A DNA stretch of 64,000 nt from Buttiauxella gaviniae ATCC 51604 (GTDB lineage Bacteria > Pseudomonadota > Gammaproteobacteria > Enterobacterales > Enterobacteriaceae). The stretch covers positions 248,001-312,000 of the forward strand of contig NZ_LXEP01000003.1 in NCBI RefSeq assembly GCF_001654835.1, given 5' to 3'. Below, one piece after another: positions 57,870-64,000 of the stretch; position 1 is the first letter of the stretch; each line of letters starts with the position of its first letter. Both the position numbers and the translations under genes were made by a program. The notes beneath the pieces were generated by a model. That model was not told the DNA's origin and made no database searches. It saw only the letters and a program-made list of their open reading frames with translations.

Positions 57870-58061
57870 GTGGGGAAAGCAAAACCAGCGCAATTCGCTC
57901 TTAGCGAGCAGCTACACTATATTGATGAATCGCACTCATCGGACGATGAAGAAGATGCATCCCTGATTTACAGAAGATACAAACAGCGCCATGGGGATTT
58001 GTTTCTCGGACATCGTAAGGGGAGGTGCGATACTGTGAACCGCCACATGACGGACACTTAA
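57870..58061 (+). other. Possible small ORF of unknown kind
   Basis: A frame of 63 codons from GTG at 57870 is hydrophilic and acidic in the middle (ESHSSDDEEDASLIYRRYK) and basic later (RHGDLFLGHRKGR). No good ribosome site and no family recognised. It may be a remnant or chance. The rest of 57830-58172, where E. coli carries umuDC and hlyE, shows nothing else I can name. Confidence 0.25.
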
Positions 58062-58172
58062 ATGTTAAGTACTGGATAAAAACCTACTTTTATTTGTTAT
58101 TGAAAGAACACCGTATCATAAAGATTTCGTTTTGTACGATTTATTTTTGTGTTCTTTCTCGAAGCTGGTGGT

Positions 58173-58619
58173 TTAGTCTGCCCACTCAGGTTTGTTTAAT
58201 ATATGATCTTGCCAGTCAGTCACTTCAGACTCTTTCACTGCAATATGGCGCACAGAAATGCGTTCACCATGCATTGCGGCTTTTGAACCTGTCAACAAGG
58301 GATGCCATACCGGCAAGTCCTTGCCTTCAGCTAAGAGACGGTACGCGCACGAATGCGGTAACCACTCAAAGGTTGGCAAGTTATCACGAGTCAATTTGAT
58401 ACAGTCCGGCTCATACTCAAAGCGGCGTTCGTAATTTTTACACTGACAAGTTTTGATGTTTAATTGCTTACAGGCGACATTGGTGAAGTAAATTTCATCC
58501 GAGTCTTCATCCATCAATTTATGCAGACAACACTGGCCGCAGCCGTCACAAAGTGATTCCCACTCAGTGTCACTCATTTCGTCAAGAGTTTTGCGCTGCC
58601 AGAACGGTGCTGTAGTCAT
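58173..58619 (-). CDS. ycgN: YcgN, cysteine-cluster protein (YkgJ/UPF0260 family)
   Basis: A 148-residue protein (E. coli 153) with a putative Zn- or Fe-binding cysteine cluster: CDGCGQCC near residue 24, [14 protein letters not shown] and PDCI. Conserved [20 protein letters not shown] and [14 protein letters not shown] follow. Function unknown; linked in literature to division phenotypes through its min neighbourhood only by position. Confidence 0.93.
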   Translation of the reverse strand: MTTAPFWQRKTLDEMSDTEWESLCDGCGQCCLHKLMDEDSDEIYFTNVACKQLNIKTCQCKNYERRFEYEPDCIKLTRDNLPTFEWLPHSCAYRLLAEGKDLPVWHPLLTGSKAAMHGERISVRHIAVKESEVTDWQDHILNKPEWAD

Positions 58620-58708
58620 GATGTTTGTCCGGTAATAAAAAACAAGCGCACCTTATAAACAGTCTGAGCCGCAGATGCAAGTTTTGCCGCCCTCAGGCGG
58701 CAAATTGA

Positions 58709-59368
58709 TTATAGAACGCGTGTGGTCAAGTTGCGGTCTGCGAAGCTGACTTCGAGTTCGTCGCCACTCACAAGCGGCCCCACACCTTCCGGTGTTCCGG
58801 TCAGGATCACATCACCGGCTCGTAAGGTGAAAAAGCGGCTCATATAAGCAATCAAAGGCACGATTTTATGGATCATGTCTGAAGTACTGCCCTGCTGGCG
58901 AACTTCGCCATTGATCTTTAATGCAATAGGCGTATTTTGCGCATCGCAGTTAAACTCGCTGGCTGGAATAAACCCAGAAATCGGGCAGGAATTGTCAAAC
59001 CCCTTCGCTTTTTCCCAGGGTTGGCCCGCTTTTTTTAATTTCCCCTGCAAGTCACGAAGCGTCAGATCAAGTGCTATACCATATCCTGCAATGGCCTTAG
59101 TAACATGCTCATCTGTTGCCTGTCTCAGCGTAGATCCAATCAGAATCGCAAGCTCAACTTCATGATGCAGCGAACCCAAACCATGTGGTAGAACCAGTGG
59201 CTGGCGAATATCACACAATGCACTTTCAGGCTTAATAAACAACACCGGCTCTTCCGGCGTTGCACTGCCCATCTCTTTGATATGTTTTGCGTAGTTACTG
59301 CCTACACACACTACTTTGCTGACCGGAAAATCCAGCAGCGCACCCTGCCAGTTATGATGCTGATACAT
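58709..59368 (-). CDS. ycgM: YcgM, fumarylacetoacetate hydrolase family enzyme
   Basis: A 219-residue FAH-fold hydrolase or decarboxylase (E. coli YcgM has 219). Metal ligands are in LHHEVELAILIG and GYGIALDLTLRDLQ, and LTGTPEGVGPLVSGDELEV is the family C-terminal motif. YcgM is thought to act on small 2,4-diketoacids such as fumarylpyruvate or oxaloacetate; the physiological substrate is uncertain. Confidence 0.93.
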   Translation of the reverse strand: MYQHHNWQGALLDFPVSKVVCVGSNYAKHIKEMGSATPEEPVLFIKPESALCDIRQPLVLPHGLGSLHHEVELAILIGSTLRQATDEHVTKAIAGYGIALDLTLRDLQGKLKKAGQPWEKAKGFDNSCPISGFIPASEFNCDAQNTPIALKINGEVRQQGSTSDMIHKIVPLIAYMSRFFTLRAGDVILTGTPEGVGPLVSGDELEVSFADRNLTTRVL

Positions 59369-59446
59369 GCCTTTCCTCTGCGTCGTTGTGTTAATTACCT
59401 TTGATACTAGTGAAAAAAATCGCGGCTGAATACTGATGAGTATCAG

Positions 59447-60514
59447 TTATCGTACGATAGCGTCAGCCATCGTCGCGATGCTTATCGCAAAGTAGTAAGA
59501 ACGATTCCAGTGCATGATGGTGCGAAAGTTATTGTAGACAAGGAACGAGCGCCCCAGGTTGTCATCGGGTGTGATAATCCAGGCTTTTTGCGAAGGTGGA
59601 GGTGGTGTGGTTGCGTCTTTTAACGTGATTCCTAATTTTTGCCATTGGCTAACTGTTTTACCCTGCTCTGTTTTGGTTCCGGCAAGCGTGCTATCGAAAC
59701 CTTCGGGAAGCGTGACTTCTCTGCCCCATTCTCCGCCCGCCTTCCAGCCTTCAGTCTCAAGATAATTAGCGGTTGAAGCAAAAACGTCACTGGTGTTAGT
59801 CCAGATATCGACTTTCCCATCACCATCACCATCCGCGCCATAGCGCAAATAGGAACTTGGCATAAATTGGCTTTGCCCCATTGCCCCCGCCCATGAACCT
59901 TTCAGCTCTTGCACGGTGATATGGCTCTGGTCGAGAATTTTTAATGCAGCCATCAACTCTTTGGTAAAGAATGCTTCACGCCGCCCTTCAAATGCCAGTG
60001 TTGCCAGTGCAGAAACAATGTCCTCTTTACCCTGGATTTCGCCAAAATGGCTTTCCATCGCCCACAGAGCAACGATGTACTGACTTTGAACGCCAGTACG
60101 GGTGCTGATAGCTTCTAATTCATTTCGGTGCTGCTGATACTGCGCGCGCGCTTGTTCAATCTTTTGTGGCGTAATCACCCGAGACAGGTATTCATCCAAC
60201 ATAATTTTCTTTTCGAGCTGGCTCTGGTCGGATTTGATGACCCGATCAACAAAATGAATGCTAGCGAATGCGTTGCTGATAGTACTGTCGCCAATTCCCT
60301 GAAGGCGGGCTTGCTCTTTTAGTGTCTCAACAAAAGCTGGAAATTCGGCGGGGTTTCGCCCTTGCTGCGCAAGCGTTGTAGGTGCAGGCGTACTCTCAGG
60401 CTGCGTCGCAACTGAGGGATTAACAATGGATTGCGCCTGTTCGTCAGAAGATAAAGCGCTAAAACTGGTCAACATAAAGGTGATGACGGTTAAACAAATT
60501 GCTGGAGTGTTCAT
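59447..60514 (-). CDS. Lytic murein transglycosylase, MltB-type
   Basis: A 355-residue exported enzyme. The signal peptide is cleaved near residue 22, followed by a Pro/Thr/Gln-rich linker and a family 3 transglycosylase domain with the catalytic Glu in VALWAMESHFGEIQG and the EF-hand-like loop DGDGDGKVDIW. GSWAGAMGQSQFMPSSYLRY is the family signature. No lipobox, so it should be periplasmic rather than anchored. E. coli lacks a gene here between ycgL and ycgM. Confidence 0.9.
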   Translation of the reverse strand: MNTPAICLTVITFMLTSFSALSSDEQAQSIVNPSVATQPESTPAPTTLAQQGRNPAEFPAFVETLKEQARLQGIGDSTISNAFASIHFVDRVIKSDQSQLEKKIMLDEYLSRVITPQKIEQARAQYQQHRNELEAISTRTGVQSQYIVALWAMESHFGEIQGKEDIVSALATLAFEGRREAFFTKELMAALKILDQSHITVQELKGSWAGAMGQSQFMPSSYLRYGADGDGDGKVDIWTNTSDVFASTANYLETEGWKAGGEWGREVTLPEGFDSTLAGTKTEQGKTVSQWQKLGITLKDATTPPPPSQKAWIITPDDNLGRSFLVYNNFRTIMHWNRSYYFAISIATMADAIVR

Positions 60515-60589
60515 CTTTTTCCCCGCGGTTATTTGTTCTAAATATCATCTACCTTTATGTTCAGGAAAGATTTGGCAGTAGTCTGAAAC

Positions 60590-60865
60590 TTATTTTTTCG
60601 GACTGTTTTCGAGATGCATTTTTAACAAACTTTCAGGTGGTGGTGGCAATTGTAAATAATAGCCAACATCTTTGAGAGCTTGTTTTACTTTATCAAAATC
60701 AGCATTAGCCAGTTTTTTACTCCCATCAAGCGGTAATACCATTGCCAATTGTGGGGTACCAAAACCTTTCATCAATTCTTCAGGTACGCGTGAGAAATCG
60801 TCTTTTTTTTCGACATAAAGATAAGTTTGGTCACGTTTACTACTTCTGTAGATCACACAAAACAT
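60590..60865 (-). CDS. ycgL: YcgL family protein
   Basis: A 91-residue YcgL-domain protein: [20 protein letters not shown], then [20 protein letters not shown] and [13 protein letters not shown]. The domain has an alpha/beta fold, and no biochemical activity is established; in Pseudomonas a homologue has been proposed to act as an RNase. It is divergent from minC. Confidence 0.93.
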   Translation of the reverse strand: MFCVIYRSSKRDQTYLYVEKKDDFSRVPEELMKGFGTPQLAMVLPLDGSKKLANADFDKVKQALKDVGYYLQLPPPPESLLKMHLENSPKK

Positions 60866-60991
60866 TTTTTTTACTCTATTTTAGCCAGATGGTGGCTTGC
60901 CTGAATATATCTGTGACTATAACATGCCAGATGTACTTCGGAATATCGTCCCACACAGGTGGGGATTAAAACTGAATTGAGTAAGGCCAGG

Positions 60992-61699
60992 ATGTCAAAC
61001 ACGCCAATCGAGTTAAAAGGCAGCAGTTTTACCTTATCAGTGCTTCATATACATGATGCACAACCCGAAGTCATTCTCCAGGCCCTTCAGGACAAAGTAT
61101 CCCAGGCTCCGGCCTTTCTGAAAAATGCACCAGTGGTGGTGAATGTTGCCAGCCTCGATGGTTCAGTTAACTGGAAGAAAGTCCAGCAAGCGGTAGTTTC
61201 TTCCGGTTTGCGAGTAGTCGGTATAAGTGGTTGTAAAGACGAAGCTTTGAAGAGGGAAATTGAACTCGCTGGCTTGCCACTGCTGACTGAAGGGAAAGAA
61301 AAGAATTCGCGTTCCAGGGCCACTCCCGCTGAGGTTGCGGCACCAGTAGAACCAATTGTTAGCCCGATCACAAAAACGCGTTTGATTGATGCCCCGGTTC
61401 GTTCCGGTCAGCGCATTTATGCGCCAAACTGTGATTTGATTATCACCAATCACGTCAGTGCCGGTGCAGAACTTATAGCAGATGGTAATATTCATGTTTA
61501 CGGCATGATGCGTGGCCGTGCTCTGGCGGGCGCCAGTGGCGATCGTGATGCACAAATATTCTGTACTAATCTTGCTGCTGAGCTGGTCTCAATAGCGGGA
61601 GAATACTGGCTAAGTGAACAAATACCAGCCAATTATTATGGGAAAGCGGCGCGCCTGAGTTTGGCGAGTGGTGCTCTCTCCGTTCAATCTTTGAATTAA
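60992..61699 (+). CDS. minC: MinC, septum site inhibitor
   Basis: A 235-residue division inhibitor (E. coli 231). The N-terminal domain (1 to about 105) antagonises FtsZ, and the C-terminal beta-helix (from about 125, [37 protein letters not shown]) dimerises and binds MinD. Start at 60992 ([10 protein letters not shown]) fits the family; the GTG start at 60959 lacks support. First gene of minCDE. Confidence 0.97.
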   Translation: MSNTPIELKGSSFTLSVLHIHDAQPEVILQALQDKVSQAPAFLKNAPVVVNVASLDGSVNWKKVQQAVVSSGLRVVGISGCKDEALKREIELAGLPLLTEGKEKNSRSRATPAEVAAPVEPIVSPITKTRLIDAPVRSGQRIYAPNCDLIITNHVSAGAELIADGNIHVYGMMRGRALAGASGDRDAQIFCTNLAAELVSIAGEYWLSEQIPANYYGKAARLSLASGALSVQSLN

Positions 61700-61723
61700 G
61701 CCCTTTTAACAAGGAATTCCTTT

Positions 61724-62536
61724 ATGGCACGCATTATTGTTGTTACGTCGGGTAAAGGGGGCGTCGGTAAGACCACGTCCAGCGCGGCCATCGCTACGGG
61801 TTTGGCCCAGAAGGGAAGAAAAACCGTCGTTATCGATTTTGATATTGGCCTGCGTAACCTGGATTTAATCATGGGTTGCGAGCGCCGCGTGGTATACGAC
61901 TTCGTTAACGTTATTCAAGGCGACGCCACATTAAATCAGGCGTTGATCCGAGATAAGCGCACCGAACAACTCTACATTCTTCCAGCATCGCAGACCCGCG
62001 ATAAAGATGCCCTTACCCGCGAAGGTGTGGCGAAGGTACTCGAAGATCTGAAAAATATGGACTTTGAGTTTATCGTTTGCGATTCACCTGCGGGTATCGA
62101 AACAGGCGCATTAATGGCGCTCTATTTTGCTGATGAAGCAATTATCACGACTAACCCTGAAGTTTCATCAGTGCGCGATTCAGACCGCATTCTCGGCATT
62201 CTTTCTTCAAAATCACGCCGTGCCGAAAACGGTGAATCGCCAATTAAAGAACACCTTCTGTTAACTCGCTACAACCCGGGCCGTGTAAACCGCGGCGACA
62301 TGCTGAGCATGGAAGATGTGCTGGAAATCCTGCGCATTCCTCTGGTTGGTGTGATTCCTGAAGATCAATCTGTGCTGCGTGCTTCAAACCAGGGTGAGCC
62401 GGTCATTCTTGACCAGGAGGCTGACGCTGGTAAAGCTTATGCAGATACTGTTGAGCGCCTGCTTGGCGAAGATCGCCCTTTCCGCTTCATTGAAGAAGAG
62501 AAGAAAGGCTTCCTCAAACGCCTGTTCGGAGGATAA
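61724..62536 (+). CDS. minD: MinD, septum site-determining ATPase
   Basis: A 270-residue deviant Walker-A ATPase with SGKGGVGKTTS at residues 9-19 and the C-terminal amphipathic membrane helix EEEKKGFLKRLFGG. With ATP it dimerises on the membrane and carries MinC; MinE drives its release, giving pole-to-pole oscillation. Same length as E. coli. Confidence 0.99.
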   Translation: MARIIVVTSGKGGVGKTTSSAAIATGLAQKGRKTVVIDFDIGLRNLDLIMGCERRVVYDFVNVIQGDATLNQALIRDKRTEQLYILPASQTRDKDALTREGVAKVLEDLKNMDFEFIVCDSPAGIETGALMALYFADEAIITTNPEVSSVRDSDRILGILSSKSRRAENGESPIKEHLLLTRYNPGRVNRGDMLSMEDVLEILRIPLVGVIPEDQSVLRASNQGEPVILDQEADAGKAYADTVERLLGEDRPFRFIEEEKKGFLKRLFGG

Positions 62537-62539
62537 GTT

Positions 62540-62818
62540 ATGGCATTACTAGACTTTTTTCTCTCACGGAAAAAGAACACCGCCAACATTGCAAAAGAAC
62601 GTCTGCAAATTATCGTCGCAGAGCGTCGCCGTGGTGATAGTGAACCTCATTATTTGCCGCAGCTAAAACGCGATATTCTGGAAGTCATTTGCAAATATGT
62701 AAAAATCGATCCTGAGATGTTAACAGTCGTTCTCGATCAAAAGGATGACGATATTTCTGTTCTGGAGCTTAACGTCACGTTGCCAGAAACTCAGGAAGCA
62801 ACAACCAAATCCGCGTAA
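62540..62818 (+). CDS. minE: MinE, topological specificity factor
   Basis: A 92-residue protein (E. coli 88), three bases after min[21 protein letters not shown] is the membrane-binding and anti-MinCD N-terminal part, [10 protein letters not shown] the MinD-contact strand, and the rest the dimerisation domain. The extra residues are at the C-terminus (TQEATTKSA). Confidence 0.98.
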   Translation: MALLDFFLSRKKNTANIAKERLQIIVAERRRGDSEPHYLPQLKRDILEVICKYVKIDPEMLTVVLDQKDDDISVLELNVTLPETQEATTKSA

Positions 62819-62831
62819 TACATTTTACGTA

Positions 62832-62872
62832 ATAAGCCTCCTGGAATTACTCCGGAGGCTTATTTATTTTTA
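62832..62872 (+). terminator. minCDE terminator
   Basis: ATAAGCCTCC and GGAGGCTTAT pair around a 12-base loop and are followed by TTATTTTTA, 13 bases after minE. Confidence 0.8.
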
Positions 62873-62977
62873 CGAACTGACAATGTTTAAATGCGGACTA
62901 TTCTTAAAGGTTAATGGATATATTCTATTACCATTTAGCAAAACACTGTGATTATTCACAGTAACCTTCCGCAAATA

Positions 62978-64000
62978 TTAAAAATCAGCCAGCAACGTTT
63001 TTAAAGCTTCACCCATTACACGTCCACGCCAGCCACTGATTAATTCCGGCTGTGTAGTCTGGGTTTTTAATTGCCAGTGCCAATTCAGCAACTGGTTAAT
63101 TTGTCGGCGTGAAGCGAGTAACTCTGCACTCAAACCACAAGTTTCACTCACCTGCTGAACCAACGCTTTGATAGCTTTAAATACGCGGCGATATCCCGGC
63201 ATATCAATCAGATTACTCAGCGGTTCAGGTAGTTCATCATCAGATAACGCCTGTGCTTCAACAACCAATGCCAACAACGTTTTACCATGAAAACGAATTT
63301 CACTGCCGCTCAGGCCAAGGTGTTCAAGTTCACCTAACGATCCCGGCATATAGCGTGCAACCTGCCAGAGGTGTTCTTCGCGTACGACGAAGTTAACCGC
63401 CATATCACGCTCACGCGCTTTACGCAGACGCCACGATGCCAGTTTCTTCAGGCAAGCCAACTGGCGCGTTCTTAACTGCCATGCGTTACCAATTTCACGC
63501 CAGGCTTCTTCAGGATCGAGAACATCCTGACGACGGGAGGCCATTAGGTTGCATTCATCCAGAGCGGCTTCCATCCAGCCCGCAGCTTGTGTCTCTTCCA
63601 TCAACTTGTGTGCAATTGGCAACAGATAGAGCACATCAGCGGCAGCATAATCACACTGACGCTCAGTCAGAGGACGTGCCAGCCAGTCGGTGCGCGATTC
63701 ACTTTTATCCAGTGCAATACCGGTAAACGACTCAACAATGGTGGCAAAGCCACAGGAGAGTGGGCGCCCACTAAATGCGGCCAGAATCTGTGTGTCGATA
63801 AACGGGTCGGGCAACATGCCGAACGCATTGAGGAACACTTCCAGGTCTTCGCTGCCAGCGTGCAGGAACTTAATCACCGCAGTGTCTTGCAACAACGTTT
63901 TGAATGGCGACCAATCAGAAATCGTCAGCGGGTCGATAAGCGAAGCGGTTTCACCGTCGTACAGCTGGATCAAACCCAGTTGCGGGTAGTATGTCCGGGT
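62978..64000 (-). CDS. rnd: Ribonuclease D (partial, N-terminus beyond the window)
   Basis: The visible 340 residues cover RNase D from about residue 35 onwards; the frame enters at the right edge as TRTYYPQLGLIQL. RNase D trims the 3' ends of tRNA precursors. The DEDD exonuclease residues visible are in FLHAGSEDLEVFLNAFG, FIDTQILAAF and CDYAAADVLYLL; the first motif (DTEF) lies outside. Two HRDC domains follow (from about residue 205: LRTRQLACLKKLASWRLRKA). It is convergent with minE, as in E. coli. Confidence 0.96.
   Translation of the reverse strand, partial: TRTYYPQLGLIQLYDGETASLIDPLTISDWSPFKTLLQDTAVIKFLHAGSEDLEVFLNAFGMLPDPFIDTQILAAFSGRPLSCGFATIVESFTGIALDKSESRTDWLARPLTERQCDYAAADVLYLLPIAHKLMEETQAAGWMEAALDECNLMASRRQDVLDPEEAWREIGNAWQLRTRQLACLKKLASWRLRKARERDMAVNFVVREEHLWQVARYMPGSLGELEHLGLSGSEIRFHGKTLLALVVEAQALSDDELPEPLSNLIDMPGYRRVFKAIKALVQQVSETCGLSAELLASRRQINQLLNWHWQLKTQTTQPELISGWRGRVMGEALKTLLADF

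Noticed and set aside
58070..58087. LexA box
   Set aside because: The CAG half of the CTG-N10-CAG pattern is missing, so it is mentioned only as a faint resemblance.
60948..60972. TCCCACACAGGTGGGGATTA before minC looked like part of a CRISPR repeat
   Set aside because: There is a single copy with no spacers or second repeat and no cas gene in the window.

Overview
The window is enterobacterial chromosome of about 50% GC and very probably comes from Buttiauxella or a close relative. From treA rightwards to rnd it follows the Escherichia coli backbone (ymgE, ycgR, emtA, ldcA, nhaP2, dadX, dadA, ycgB, fadR, nhaB, dsbB, ycgN, ycgM, ycgL, minC, minD, minE, rnd). It carries ERIC and REP repeats. 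It also holds an MCR-9-like phosphoethanolamine transferase followed by wbuC, a chromosomal arrangement known from Buttiauxella. The genus call is inference; the gene identities rest on residues read in the sequence. No tRNA, rRNA, insertion sequence, prophage or CRISPR array was seen.

Layout. (1) 1-5562, minus strand: arnB-arnC-arnA-arnD-arnT, which adds 4-amino-4-deoxy-L-arabinose to lipid A; arnT runs off the left edge. (2) 5563-8173: a PmrA box, the MCR-9-like transferase and wbuC, divergent from arn, so both cationic lipid A modifications lie side by side. (3) 8174-9865: decayed gene fragments and an orphan solute-binding protein. (4) 9866-22786: a polyamine and GABA catabolic island. 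It holds a Tat-exported spermidine dehydrogenase, a tri-heme cytochrome c, a small exported SnoaL-like protein, an aminobutyraldehyde dehydrogenase, a GntR regulator with a stand-alone Cache-domain partner, an APC permease, gabT, gabD and a MocR/GabR regulator. Together these can take spermidine to succinate. (5) 22826-27360: zinT, a YagE-type aldolase, and a DnaQ-like exonuclease paired with a cNMP/CBS/DUF294 protein. (6) 27649-30579: an SH3 lipoprotein, an exported protein of unknown function and a membrane-anchored pseudokinase, an apparently undescribed envelope module. (7) 30716-34912: periplasmic trehalase and a Fur-type TonB receptor. (8) 34995-44907: the evolved beta-galactosidase cluster ygjI-ebgC-ebgA-ebgR with ygjJ and a frameshifted ygjK divergent from ebgR. 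(9) 45072-64000: the conserved ymgE to rnd backbone, without umuDC and hlyE but with an extra lytic transglycosylase and a DUF333 lipoprotein.

The regions that most deserve attention are the spermidine island, the chromosomal mcr-9-like/wbuC locus beside arn, and the pseudokinase operon. Shared operator-like motifs tie the polyamine permease to the oxidation operon, and tie ygjJ-ygjK to EbgR.
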